From CAYXXN01 sp964469055 (GTDB lineage Bacteria > Acidobacteriota > Thermoanaerobaculia > Multivoradales > JAHEKO01), in contig CAYXXN010000005.1 in assembly GCA_964469055.1 (NCBI GenBank), forward strand, positions 1 to 37,013: DNA of 37,013 nt, in the 5' to 3' direction. This document shows, piece by piece, positions 16,136 through 24,646 of this stretch. How positions within the stretch are numbered: position 1 is the stretch's first letter; each line of letters starts with the position of its first letter. The notes beneath the pieces were generated by a model that worked only from the letters and a program-made list of their open reading frames with translations, did no database searches and was not told where the DNA came from. The translations under genes were made by a program, and so were the position numbers.

Positions 16136-16144
16136 CCACTCACC

Positions 16145-16858
16145 CTGCGCAAGTACCTCAGCTTCGCGATCCTGCTCGCGGTCAAGGCGGTCGCCCGGCT
16201 CTTCTACCGCTTCGAGAGCCGCTGGATCGGCCCCTGGCCCACCGATGCCTGGCAGAGCATCCGCCTGCTCTGCTTCTTGAACCACACCAGCCTCTTCGAG
16301 CCCCTGTTCGTCGGCCTCGCCCCCGTTCCCTTCCTCTGGCAGCTCGCCAGTCGGGCCGTCGCCCCGGTCGCCGACAAGACCATGGTGCGCCCGCTCGTCG
16401 GCCGCTTCATCCGCCTGCTGGTGCGCCATCCGGTCTCGATCACCCGCGAGGCCGACCACACCTGGGAAGCCGTCTTCTCCCGCATCGAGCCGGACTCGCT
16501 GGTCGCCATCCTCCCCGAGGGCCGCATGCGCCGCGCGACCGGCCTCGACCGCGAGGGTAATCCCATGACGGCGCGCGGCGGCATCGCCGACATCCTGCAC
16601 GAGCTCGAGGAGGGCCGCATGCTCATCGCCTACAGCGGCGGCCTCCACCACGTCCAGATCCCCGGCCAGAAGCTCCCGCGCCCCTTCCAGACCCTGCGCA
16701 TGAGCTTCGAGCTCCTCGACATCGCCACCTACCGCGGCGACCTCCTCGAACAGTTCGGTGAGGGCGGCTTCAAGCGCGCCGTCAAGGCCGACCTCGACCG
16801 CCGCCGCGACCTCCACGCCCCAGTCACCGCCGAAAGCTGCCGCCAACCCGTCGCGTAG
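16145..16858 (+). CDS. PlsC-like lysophospholipid acyltransferase family protein
   Basis: About 237 residues of the glycerolipid acyltransferase (PlsC/LPLAT) family. Block I is NHTSLFEP, a variant of NHxxxxD with Glu in place of Asp, so it is not canonical. Block III is LPEGRMRRATG, in place of FPEGTRS. A hydrophobic helix (YLSFAILLAVKAVARLFY) precedes block I and probably anchors it in the inner membrane. The start is uncertain: a stop at 16112 opens the frame, and no ATG, GTG or TTG occurs before TTG 16277, which would cut into block I. CTG 16145 is therefore the most reasonable start, placed just after TACAAT. The acyl acceptor cannot be deduced. It is divergent from fabI and two bases upstream of the rocD leader. 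Confidence 0.78.
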   Translation: MRKYLSFAILLAVKAVARLFYRFESRWIGPWPTDAWQSIRLLCFLNHTSLFEPLFVGLAPVPFLWQLASRAVAPVADKTMVRPLVGRFIRLLVRHPVSITREADHTWEAVFSRIEPDSLVAILPEGRMRRATGLDREGNPMTARGGIADILHELEEGRMLIAYSGGLHHVQIPGQKLPRPFQTLRMSFELLDIATYRGDLLEQFGEGGFKRAVKADLDRRRDLHAPVTAESCRQPVA

Positions 16859-16878
16859 GTGTGGGAGAATCCCCGCCC

Positions 16879-18102
16879 ATGGAACAGGTCGCAGAGCGCA
16901 GCCGCACCGCCGATCTCATCGCCCTGGAAGAGCGCTCCGGGGCCCACAACTACCACCCGCTCGACGTCGTCATCGAGCGCGGCCAGGGCGTCTGGGTCTG
17001 GGACGTCGACGGCAACCGCTACCTCGACTGCCTGGCGGCCTACTCCGCCGTCAACCAGGGGCACTGCCACCCGAAGATCGTGCAGGCCTTGGTCGAGCAG
17101 AGCAAGAAGCTCGCGCTGATCTCGCGCGCCTTCCGCAACGACCAGTTGGGCCCCTTCTACGACGAGCTGACGCGCCTCGCCGGCTTCAGCCGCGCGCTGC
17201 CGATGAACTCCGGCGCCGAGGCCGTCGAGACGGCGATCAAGGCGGCCCGCAAGTGGGGCTACCAGGTCAAGGGCATTCCCGAAGGCGAGGCCGAGATCCT
17301 CGTCTTTTCCGACAACTTCCACGGCCGCACGACCACCATCGTCGGCTTCTCCTCCGAGCCCCAGTACCGCGCCGGCTTCGGGCCGTTCACCCCGGGCTTC
17401 CGTCTCCTCCCCTACGGCGACGCCGACGCCGTCGAGGAGGCGATGCATCCCAACGTCGCCGCCGTCCTCGTCGAGCCGATCCAGGGCGAGGCGGGGATCA
17501 TCGTGCCGCCTGCCGGCTACCTGAAGCGCCTGCGCGAGATCACCCGCGCCCACCACGCCCTCCTGGTCTGCGACGAGATCCAGGCCGGCCTCGGCCGCAC
17601 CGGCAAGATGTGGTGCTACGAGCACGAGGGCATCCGGCCCGACCTCGTCATCATCGGCAAGGCCCTCTCCGGCGGCCTCTACCCGGTCTCGGCCATCGTC
17701 GCCGACGACGAGGTGATGGACGTTTTCGGCCCCGGCGATCACGGCTCGACCTACGGCGGCAACCCCGTGGCGGCGGCGGTGGCGCGAGCGGCGCTCCGCG
17801 TCCTCGTCGAAGAGGGCATGGTCGAGAACTCGGCGCGCCTCGGCACGGTCTTCCTGGAGCGCCTACGCGCCATCGACTCGCCGCACGTCAAGGAAGTGCG
17901 CGGCAAGGGCCTGTGGATCGGCATCGAGCTCCACCCGGAGGCCGGCGGCGCGCGGCGCTTCTGCGAGGCCTTGAAGAACGAGGGGCTGCTCTGCAAGGAG
18001 ACCCACGCCCACGTCATCCGCGTGGCGCCGCCCCTGGTGATCACCGCCGACGAGGTGGAGTGGGCGGCGGAGCGGCTCGAGCGAGTGTTGACGACGCTCT
18101 AG
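16879..18102 (+). CDS. rocD: Ornithine--oxo-acid aminotransferase
   Basis: A 407-residue class-III PLP aminotransferase that converts ornithine and 2-oxoglutarate to glutamate semialdehyde and glutamate. The ornithine-specific signatures AHNYHPLDVV (22-31) and YSAVNQGHCHP (55-65) are present. D232 (CDEIQAGLGR) contacts the pyridine nitrogen and K261 (IIGKALSGGLYPVSA) is the Schiff-base lysine. The ATG at 16879 is preferred over GTG 16861 because it gives the usual N-terminus; GGGAGAAT lies 10-15 bases upstream. The stop TAG at 18100-18102 shares a CTAG with the stop of the convergent helicase gene. Other omega-aminotransferases are possible but less likely given these motifs. No other ornithine or proline gene is in the window. 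Confidence 0.94.
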   Translation: MEQVAERSRTADLIALEERSGAHNYHPLDVVIERGQGVWVWDVDGNRYLDCLAAYSAVNQGHCHPKIVQALVEQSKKLALISRAFRNDQLGPFYDELTRLAGFSRALPMNSGAEAVETAIKAARKWGYQVKGIPEGEAEILVFSDNFHGRTTTIVGFSSEPQYRAGFGPFTPGFRLLPYGDADAVEEAMHPNVAAVLVEPIQGEAGIIVPPAGYLKRLREITRAHHALLVCDEIQAGLGRTGKMWCYEHEGIRPDLVIIGKALSGGLYPVSAIVADDEVMDVFGPGDHGSTYGGNPVAAAVARAALRVLVEEGMVENSARLGTVFLERLRAIDSPHVKEVRGKGLWIGIELHPEAGGARRFCEALKNEGLLCKETHAHVIRVAPPLVITADEVEWAAERLERVLTTL

Positions 18103-20342
18103 GCGAGAAGGAGCTGGAGGAGGAGCGTCGCCCCTTCCTTGTCCAGCGGCCGGTTGCCGTTGCCGCACTTCGGGGAGTGGATGCAGGAGGGGCAGCCTTC
18201 TTCGCAGGGGCAGCGGCGGATGAGGTCGAGGACGCGGGCGAGAAGCTCGGGCAGGCGCTCGAAGACCTTGGCCGCGATGCCGATGCCGCCCCGGTGGGCG
18301 TCGTAGACGAAGACGGCGGCGGAGTCGAGCTGGGGGTGGCGGGGCTGCGAGATGCCGCCCAGGTCGCCGCGGTCGCAGACGGCGAGGAGCGGGATCAGGG
18401 AGATCGCCGCGTGCTCGGCGGCGTGGAGGGCGCCCATGACGTGGCGGCCCGCCAGACGCAGGCGCTCCTCGACCTCTCCCGGCGCCAGCCACCACAGCCC
18501 CACGGTCTCGAAGACGATCGGCGGCAGCTCCAAGTCGAAGACGTCGATCGTCTCCTGGCCGTGGAGGCGCTTGCGCTCGAAGCCGACGACGCGTTCGGTG
18601 ACCCGCAGGCGGCCGAGGCCGGCGGCGAGGTCTCCGTCGCGGCGCTCGGCCAAGGTCTCCAGGATCTCGGTCTCCTTCTCGCCGCGCGGCGTCGTGAAGT
18701 ACTCGACCTCGGTGGGCTCGACGAAGACGCGCCGCGCGCCGAGATCGAGGGTGCGCACCAGATACTGGCGGCCGGCGTGGAAGTAGACGGCGCCGGGGTG
18801 GGTCTCGCGCAGCACGCGGGCCCCGTCGACGGTGCCGACCAAGCGGCCCGAGTCACTCTCGAGGATCGCCGTCGAGCCGCCGGCGCCCCGCATGTCGACG
18901 TCGCGGTGCGGCCGGCCGACGCGGGCCGTGAGGCGGCGACCGTCGCGGCTGGGCGCCAGCTCGCCACGCGCCAAGGCCCCATCGACGGCGGCGGCGTGCC
19001 GCCCCAGGTACGCAGCGTCCCCCTCACGGTCGAGCGGCAGCTCGGCTGCGGCGCACAGCAGGTGGGCGCGGGCGACCTCAGGGTTGCCGGGGTCCACGAA
19101 GAGGCCCTCGCAGGGCCGTGACAACAGCTCGTGTGGGTGATCGACGAAGTACTGGTCGAGGGCGTCGGGGAGCGGCACCAGCGCGGTCAGGGACTCGCCA
19201 CCGGCGCGCCCGACCCGGCCCGAGCGCTGCCAAGTGGCCATGACGCTGCCGGGGAAGCCCACCAAGACGCACGCGTCGAGGCCGCCGATGTCGATGCCGA
19301 GCTCCAAGGCCGAGGTGGCGATGACGCCGTCGAGCTCTCCCGTCGCCAGCCGGCGCTCGATGTCGCGACGCTCTTCGGGCAGGAAGCCCGAACGGTAGCT
19401 CGCGACCCGGCGGGCGAGGTCGGGCCGCTGCTCGACGAGCCAGGCGTGGAGCAGTTCCGTGATGCGCCGCGCCTTGGTGAAGACGATGGTCTTGAGCCCT
19501 TGCTCGATCAGTCGGGTGAGGAGGCGCAGTGCGGTCGTGTAGGGGCTCGCGGCCGGGCGCAGCATGAGGAAGCCGCGCCCCGCGCGGGGCGCCCCCGAGC
19601 CCGAGATCCAACGAAAGGGCTCACCGGCCAGGACGGCGGCGAACTCTGCGGCGTTGGCGGCGGTGGCGGAGGAGGCGATGAGGAGGGGCCGACTCCCCTC
19701 GGCACGGCACAACCGCCGCAACCGCTCGAGTAGGTGATGAGCGTGGCAGCCGAAGACTCCGCGGTAGACGTGCAGCTCGTCGAGAACGACCCAGCGCAGG
19801 TCGCGGAGGAGTTCGGACCACTCGGCCCAGCCACCCAGGATCCCCAGGTGCAGCATGTCGGGGTTGGAGATGAGAACGCGCGGCGGCCGCCGTCGGATCG
19901 CCTGCCGTGCGCGCGGCGGCGTGTCGCCGTCGTAGACCGCGCAGGGCACCTCGATTCCCGATGCCGCCGCCAGCGCCTCGAGCTTCGTGCGCTGATCCTG
20001 AGCCAGGGCCTTGAGCGGGTAGAGGAACAGCGCTCGGCCGGGCCCGCCGGCCAGCGCCTCCTCGAGCACCGGCAACTGGAAGACGAGCGACTTGCCGGAG
20101 GCGGTCGGCGTCGTCACCAGGACGTTCTCGCCGGCGCGCACGGCCTCGATCGCCGCCACTTGGTGCGTCCACAGGCGCCACACGCCCCGCGCGGCGAGCG
20201 CCGCGGCCAGCCGGTCCGGCAAGGGAGCGGCGAGCTCGGCGGTGCGCTCCGGCTCCGGCGGCAAGAGCACCAGCTCCCCCACCTCGGGTCCCAGCCGCGA
20301 GTCCCGACGCAGCTCCTCGACGAGCCCTACGATCGCCGACAC
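18099..20342 (-). CDS. DEAD/DEAH-box helicase with DUF1998, MrfA/YprA-like
   Basis: A 747-residue superfamily-2 helicase. Q61 gives a Q-motif, Walker A is TPTASGKS (78-85), the Walker B box is DELH (188-191), SAT is at 225-227, and motif VI is QRSGRVGRAG (371-380). The C-terminal DUF1998 region ends with clustered cysteines C713, C717, C720 and C726, the four-cysteine arrangement of the MrfA/YprA family. In Bacillus subtilis MrfA takes part in repair of mitomycin-induced damage, so a repair role fits the neighbouring SOS genes; this is inference from the family. The GTG at 20342 starts the protein. It converges on rocD, where CTAG at 18099-18102 supplies both stop codons, and it diverges from osmC across 116 bases. 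Confidence 0.93.
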   Translation of the reverse strand: MSAIVGLVEELRRDSRLGPEVGELVLLPPEPERTAELAAPLPDRLAAALAARGVWRLWTHQVAAIEAVRAGENVLVTTPTASGKSLVFQLPVLEEALAGGPGRALFLYPLKALAQDQRTKLEALAAASGIEVPCAVYDGDTPPRARQAIRRRPPRVLISNPDMLHLGILGGWAEWSELLRDLRWVVLDELHVYRGVFGCHAHHLLERLRRLCRAEGSRPLLIASSATAANAAEFAAVLAGEPFRWISGSGAPRAGRGFLMLRPAASPYTTALRLLTRLIEQGLKTIVFTKARRITELLHAWLVEQRPDLARRVASYRSGFLPEERRDIERRLATGELDGVIATSALELGIDIGGLDACVLVGFPGSVMATWQRSGRVGRAGGESLTALVPLPDALDQYFVDHPHELLSRPCEGLFVDPGNPEVARAHLLCAAAELPLDREGDAAYLGRHAAAVDGALARGELAPSRDGRRLTARVGRPHRDVDMRGAGGSTAILESDSGRLVGTVDGARVLRETHPGAVYFHAGRQYLVRTLDLGARRVFVEPTEVEYFTTPRGEKETEILETLAERRDGDLAAGLGRLRVTERVVGFERKRLHGQETIDVFDLELPPIVFETVGLWWLAPGEVEERLRLAGRHVMGALHAAEHAAISLIPLLAVCDRGDLGGISQPRHPQLDSAAVFVYDAHRGGIGIAAKVFERLPELLARVLDLIRRCPCEEGCPSCIHSPKCGNGNRPLDKEGATLLLQLLLA

Positions 20343-20350
20343 GCCACGAT

Positions 20351-20387
20351 CCTACGTGTTCAGTTCTTCCTACCTGATTCAGTCTTT
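20351..20387. promoter_or_regulatory. Tandem imperfect repeat in the helicase/osmC divergent region
   Basis: CCTACGTGTTCAGTTCTT (20351-20368) is followed directly by CCTACCTGATTCAGTCTTT (20369-20387). The second contains the palindrome CTGATTCAG (20374-20382), and its TACCTGAT also resembles the AT-rich dispersed elements. This is a candidate operator. A small hairpin (GGGCG and CGCCC, 20394-20407) and TAAGTT (20412-20417) lie between it and osmC. Confidence 0.4.
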
Positions 20388-20458
20388 CAGGGTGGGCGGC
20401 GTCGCCCGTGGTAAGTTTCCCCGCCCAACGAACTGGAAACGCCAAGAGGAGATCTCCC

Positions 20459-20887
20459 ATGCCGATCCGCACCGCATCCGCCATCTGGGAAGGCAGCCTC
20501 AAGGAGGGTGGCGGCCGCATGAAGCTCGGCAGCGGCGCCTACGACGGCCCCTACTCCTTCGGCTCGCGCTTCGAGGAGGCTCCCGGCACCAACCCCGAGG
20601 AGCTGATCGCCGCCGCCCACGCCGGCTGCTTCTCGATGGCGCTCTCGGGCGGGCTCGGCCGCGCCGGCTTCACGCCGCGCCGCGTCGCCACCAGCGCCCG
20701 CGCTCACTTGGAGAAGCTCGAGTCGGGCTTCGCGATCACCAGGATCGAGCTGGCGACCGAGGCCGACGTCCCCGGCATCGACGAGGCGAGCTTCCGCGAG
20801 CAGGCCGAAGCCGCCAAGCAGAACTGCCCGGTGTCGAAGGCCCTAGCCGGCGTCGAGATCGTCCTCGACGCGCGGCTCGTCGCCTAG
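20459..20887 (+). CDS. OsmC/Ohr-family peroxiredoxin
   Basis: A 142-residue OsmC-family thiol peroxidase that reduces organic hydroperoxides. The two redox cysteines are C57 (AAHAGCFSMAL) and C123 (QNCPVSKAL), with R37 as the likely catalytic arginine and E48 nearby. The pattern and the N-terminal TASAIWEGSLKEG match the OsmC subgroup better than Ohr. The ATG at 20459 follows AGGAGA (20447-20452) with six bases between; an in-frame GTG at 20408 lies before the promoter hairpin and is rejected. It is monocistronic by context: divergent from the helicase, and its last 152 bases overlap the 3' extension of the convergent NxxGxxF-repeat gene. Confidence 0.94.
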   Translation: MPIRTASAIWEGSLKEGGGRMKLGSGAYDGPYSFGSRFEEAPGTNPEELIAAAHAGCFSMALSGGLGRAGFTPRRVATSARAHLEKLESGFAITRIELATEADVPGIDEASFREQAEAAKQNCPVSKALAGVEIVLDARLVA

Positions 20888-22205
20888 TCCGGACTGCGGT
20901 CGGCAGGACGGGCAGTCGCAAGCCGACGATCGCCTCCCGGCGCCCGGGCGGCGAGGGCTCGAGGCTGTTGATCTCGGCCTCGAGCCAGATTCGGTTGCTC
21001 TCGCCGAGCGACAGCGCCGGGCCGTGCCCGACGTCGGCGAAGGCGACGAGCACCGTGTCGGGGCCGGGGGTGGCGTCGGTGTCCAGCGGCTGCGGCGTCC
21101 GTACCAGGGCGATCGCGTTCTCGAGGTGGGCGACGTCACAAAAGAACAGGAGCACCTCGGCGCCGAAGCCGCCCACCGACCAGAGCTGGACGGCGCGGCC
21201 GCGCTCGTCGAGGGCGAGGGCCAGGACGTTGGCTTGGGGCGGCAGCTTCGCCTCGTCGCCGAGGCTCTTTACCTCGCGCAGGACCACCCGGCCGTTGATG
21301 GCCACGACGACGTCGCTCTCGTCGGCGCCGTCGGTCTCTGCACTGAACAGGGAGTCGCCGCGACCGTTGACTGCGTCTTGCAAGAAGCGGGTCCAGCGGT
21401 CGCCGTCGCCGGTCGGCTCCCCCTCGCGCGCGGCGAGGGCGCCGTCGAGGTAGACGGCGTCGTCGTCCGCCGTCGAGCCCGTGACCAATTGCACCACCTG
21501 GATGAGGTGATTGCCGTCGTCCGAGAAATCGTAGTTCCAGTCGAGACCCCGCGGCCGGGCGAGCGGGAAGCCGGCGACGAGATCGTCGGAGCGCAGGACG
21601 ACCTCGACCTGGGCGGGTGAGGGTCCCGAGCTGCGGTAGAGCACGCGGCCCTTGCCCTTGCCGCCGGGACCGTCGCGGAACTCGGAGACCCAGAAGGCGC
21701 GCCCGTCGCGCAGCATGCTCGGCCGACGGGAGATCTCGAGGACGGCGCCCACGGGAAAGCCCGGGGCCGGATCGCCCTCGCGCACGACCAGACCCTGCTG
21801 CGACCAGATGACGTCCTTGCCGGCCAGCGAGGATTGGAAGACGAACTCCCCGGTGGCGCCGATCCCCATCGTCGGCGAGGCGCCGACCAACCCGGCCTCG
21901 CTGTTGCGGAACACCACCTTGCCGCCCCGCCAGACGAAGCCGTCGAGCTCGCCGGCGTCGTCGAGGTTGCCCGTGAACGCGACCTCGCCGCCCGCGCCGG
22001 TTGCCGGCATGCCGAGGCTGGCGACCGGGAGGCCCCCGCCACCCTCCGGTCGGTCGCCCTCGCGCAGCAGGATGACAGCCCCTCCCGAATCGGCCCCCTT
22101 CGCCGCCTCGGCGGCCAGGGCGACGAAGGCGTAGGGCCAGCCGCTGGCGGTCGCGGCTCCGGCCAGCGCCAGCCAGGGAAGACTCACTCCGAGCGCGCTC
22201 CTCAC
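20736..22205 (-). CDS. Secreted NxxGxxF-type tandem-repeat protein
   Basis: A 489-residue protein. An N-terminal signal peptide (SLPWLALAGAATASG) is followed by repeats resembling the 'choice-of-anchor NxxGxxAF' family: GAGGEVAFTGNLDDAGEL, GATGEFVFQSSLAG and REGDPAPGFPVG units. The family's molecular role is not known. The folded part seems to end near residue 420 (REAIVGLRLPVLP). The remaining about 65 residues are Arg/Ser/Pro-rich and are simply antisense osmC. Either the gene really overlaps osmC by 152 bases, or a frameshift near 20890 removed the native stop: in another frame a TAG occurs at the osmC stop. The GTG at 22205 overlaps the NUDIX stop as GTGA, implying translational coupling. 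Confidence 0.65.
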   Translation of the reverse strand: MRSALGVSLPWLALAGAATASGWPYAFVALAAEAAKGADSGGAVILLREGDRPEGGGGLPVASLGMPATGAGGEVAFTGNLDDAGELDGFVWRGGKVVFRNSEAGLVGASPTMGIGATGEFVFQSSLAGKDVIWSQQGLVVREGDPAPGFPVGAVLEISRRPSMLRDGRAFWVSEFRDGPGGKGKGRVLYRSSGPSPAQVEVVLRSDDLVAGFPLARPRGLDWNYDFSDDGNHLIQVVQLVTGSTADDDAVYLDGALAAREGEPTGDGDRWTRFLQDAVNGRGDSLFSAETDGADESDVVVAINGRVVLREVKSLGDEAKLPPQANVLALALDERGRAVQLWSVGGFGAEVLLFFCDVAHLENAIALVRTPQPLDTDATPGPDTVLVAFADVGHGPALSLGESNRIWLEAEINSLEPSPPGRREAIVGLRLPVLPTAVRTRRRAARRGRSRRRLGPSTPGSSAWRLRPARGSSPRRCRGRRPRSPARSW

Positions 22206-22729
22206 CGCCCTAGCCTAACGCCGAGCCGCGCCGCGGCGCGCAGCAGGGCGGCGACCGACTTGCCGTCGACGATCTCGCCGCCGGCGGCCATGGCGACCGC
22301 CTGCGCCAGCGGCAGGCGGACGACTGACAGGACCTCGTCGGGATCGAGTCGCTGCTCGGTGGCGGCGAGGCCGGTGGCGAGGAAGAGCCAGATGCGCTCG
22401 TCGGTGAAGCCCGGGGTCGTCCAGATCGGGCCGAGCAGCTCGAGTCGCTGCGCGGCGAGGCCCACTTCCTCGGCCAGCTCGCGGTGGGCGCAAGCCTCCG
22501 GCGCCTCGTCGGTCGCCAGCGTCCCCGCCGGCACCTCGAGCAGCCAGTCGCCGACGGCGAAGCGGTACTGGCGCACCAGCACGACCTCGTTCTCCGCGGT
22601 CACGGGCACGATAGCGGCTGCCCCGCGATGGCGCACGATCTCGAAGTCGGCCTCCACACCGTTGGGCAGGCGCGCCCGCTCCACGGTGACGTCGAGCAGC
22701 CGGCCGCGAAAGACGCTGCGCCGGCTCAA
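22202..22729 (-). CDS. NUDIX hydrolase, ADP-ribose pyrophosphatase-like
   Basis: A 175-residue NUDIX hydrolase. The full Nudix box is present: G69, E75, then R83 E84, E87 E88 and G90 (RELAEEVGL). The preceding RGAAAIVPVTAENEVVLVRQYRF and the later PIWTTPGFTDERIWLF match the ADP-ribose pyrophosphatase (NudF) group, so the likely reaction is ADP-ribose to AMP and ribose-5-phosphate; substrate is inferred. The frame is open far upstream, antisense to nothing useful and inside the HEAT gene. The TTG at 22727-22729 overlaps the HEAT stop as TTGA and gives the normal family length. It has no signal peptide, so it is a cytoplasmic enzyme between two genes for secreted proteins. Confidence 0.9.
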   Translation of the reverse strand: MSRRSVFRGRLLDVTVERARLPNGVEADFEIVRHRGAAAIVPVTAENEVVLVRQYRFAVGDWLLEVPAGTLATDEAPEACAHRELAEEVGLAAQRLELLGPIWTTPGFTDERIWLFLATGLAATEQRLDPDEVLSVVRLPLAQAVAMAAGGEIVDGKSVAALLRAAARLGVRLGR

Positions 22730-24624
22730 GAGGCCGCCGGGCGCTGCTGGGCCACCAGGCCGATGAAGCGCACGGCCGGATCGGGATCGGCTGCGGCCCG
22801 GGTCACGAGCTCGGTGGTCACGGGCGCGTCGGGGAAACGGATCAGGGCGGCGCGCAGCAGGGTCGCGCGCACCTCGGCGGCCCGCGCCGCCGCCTCCTCG
22901 CCGCCGAAGTCGAGGGCGAACGCCTGCCCGATCCCGTCGAGGGCCTCGGAGCGGTCGAGCACGGCGAACCCGTGCGCCGCCGCCAGCCGCACCGCGGGAT
23001 CCGGATCGGCGAGCAGCCGGCCGAGCAGCGCGCCCGCCTCCGGGGGCGCCGCCGCCGCTAGCGCCGCTGCCGCCTGACAGCGCAGCTGTCGCGTGAGGCT
23101 CTCGCGCTGCGCAGCTTTCTGGTCGCTGCGGGCGCGCTCGCCTTGGACCAGGTTGCCGACCAGTTGCGCGGCCTGCTTCGCCTGCTGAATCGCAGACGGC
23201 GCCGCGAGGCCCCCGCTCACCGCGGTCGTCACGGCGGCGCTCAGGAACGGCTTGATCGCGCGCCACACGGAGCGGAAACCTCGCGGGTCGAGCTGCCAGT
23301 CTTCCTTACCCAGCGCCGTTTCGACCGCCGACAGCTGAACCAGGTCGCCCAACTCAAGTAGCCCGACGGCGCTCCAAGCGGCGACCCAGTCGTTGCCCGG
23401 GCCGGCGCCCAGGGCCTCGGCGAGCGAGCCCTGAGCCCGCTCGCCGCCCAACTCGACCAGATCGCGCACCACCTGGGCGCGGATGTCCGGCTTCTTCGCG
23501 TCCGTCGTGCGGCGCTGGGCGATGACGTCGGCCGCCCAGCCGAAGGCCGCCTCGTCCCCCATCTCGTAGAGCGCCTGTGCGGCGCGCAGTTGCTCGTCGA
23601 CGTCGCGGTCGTCGAGCTCCTGGCGCAGCTGGCGGATCGCTGCCTCGTCGCCGAAGCCCATCGCCAGCCCGCGCAGCGCCGCCTGCTTGGTCTCCGGCGG
23701 ATCGCGGTGGCGGGCCAGGCGGCGCAGCGGCTCGACGGCGCGGGGATCGCGCGAGCGCCCCAAACCGTCGGCCGCGCCCCGGAAGTAGGGCTCGTTCTCC
23801 TTGCCGGCGGCGTAGCGCAGGAGGGTCGCCACCACTTCCTCCTGGCGCGCCGGCTCGAGGGCACCGGCGCCGGCGAGCGCGCCGAGCCCCGCCAAGGCGG
23901 CGTTGCGCAGCTGCACCATGCCGCGATCCGGCGGCTGGTTCCGCGGCCGCTCCGGCGGCGGCTCGCCGAAGGCGCCGCCAGCGGTCAGCGAGACCGTGTC
24001 GGCGTTCTCGAGCATCCACGAGAGCAGCGCCTCACCGCGGCGCGGCCCGAGATCCACGATTCCCTGCAGGCAGGCGTCGGGCACCCAGGCGGCCTCCAGC
24101 ATCTGCAGGCAGTTGACGTAGAAGCGGCCCGCCGCCTGCGCGTCGCCGAGACCGGCCAGTGCCTCGGCGGCGGCGATGGCGCGCACCCAGGGGTCCGCCA
24201 TTGCCTGCTTCATCTCGCGCTCCATCTGTTCGCCGTCGATCTCGGGCGGCGGCGGGCCGATGCCCATGGCCTGCTTCACCATGCCGCCGGTGCTCATCTG
24301 CCGCCGACTCCACTCCTGCTGCTGGCGCATGGAGTCGGTGTTCATGCCGGCGGTCACGCCCTGCATGGTCACCACCATGACGTTCGTCTGGCTGCGCAGG
24401 GCGCGCTTCAACTGCTCCGTGGCGTCGGCCCTACGCTCCTCGGCCAACCACGTCGCCCCCTCGTGGGCGAGGAAGTCGGCCGCCACCGGGTTCTTCGTCG
24501 TGCCGAGGACGCGCTCGGCCAGGAGCGCACCCAGGGGATCCTCCTGCGCGAGGGAGGACGCCGCCGGTCCCCAGAGGGCCAGGACGCCGGTCAGGCCCGG
24601 CGCGAACCAGCGACGCGGAGCCAT
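22726..24624 (-). CDS. Secreted HEAT-repeat protein with a Met-rich N-terminal segment
   Basis: A 632-residue protein with a signal peptide (GVLALWGPAASSLAQ, cleavage near residue 27) and many HEAT/PBS-lyase-like helical repeats, for example GAADGLGRSRDPRAVEPLRRL, KQAALRGLAMGFGDEAAIRQL and DPDPAVRLAAAHGFAVLD. HEAT repeats form curved scaffolds for protein binding. Residues 83-142 contain ten methionines in 60 positions, including MSTGGMVKQAM, plus a PPPP turn. No catalytic motif is seen. It starts 22 bases after the DUF4412-like stop and ends overlapping the NUDIX start, so it is mid-operon. The function is unknown; a periplasmic scaffold is the cautious reading. Confidence 0.82.
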   Translation of the reverse strand: MAPRRWFAPGLTGVLALWGPAASSLAQEDPLGALLAERVLGTTKNPVAADFLAHEGATWLAEERRADATEQLKRALRSQTNVMVVTMQGVTAGMNTDSMRQQQEWSRRQMSTGGMVKQAMGIGPPPPEIDGEQMEREMKQAMADPWVRAIAAAEALAGLGDAQAAGRFYVNCLQMLEAAWVPDACLQGIVDLGPRRGEALLSWMLENADTVSLTAGGAFGEPPPERPRNQPPDRGMVQLRNAALAGLGALAGAGALEPARQEEVVATLLRYAAGKENEPYFRGAADGLGRSRDPRAVEPLRRLARHRDPPETKQAALRGLAMGFGDEAAIRQLRQELDDRDVDEQLRAAQALYEMGDEAAFGWAADVIAQRRTTDAKKPDIRAQVVRDLVELGGERAQGSLAEALGAGPGNDWVAAWSAVGLLELGDLVQLSAVETALGKEDWQLDPRGFRSVWRAIKPFLSAAVTTAVSGGLAAPSAIQQAKQAAQLVGNLVQGERARSDQKAAQRESLTRQLRCQAAAALAAAAPPEAGALLGRLLADPDPAVRLAAAHGFAVLDRSEALDGIGQAFALDFGGEEAAARAAEVRATLLRAALIRFPDAPVTTELVTRAAADPDPAVRFIGLVAQQRPAAS

Positions 24625-24646
24625 GCCTCGAGCGCGGCGGGCGCCG

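Noticed and set aside
16100..16846. N-terminal extension of the fabI reading frame
   Set aside because: The frame is open, but it is antisense to the PlsC-like gene; the ATG at 16099 gives the exact FabI N-terminus.
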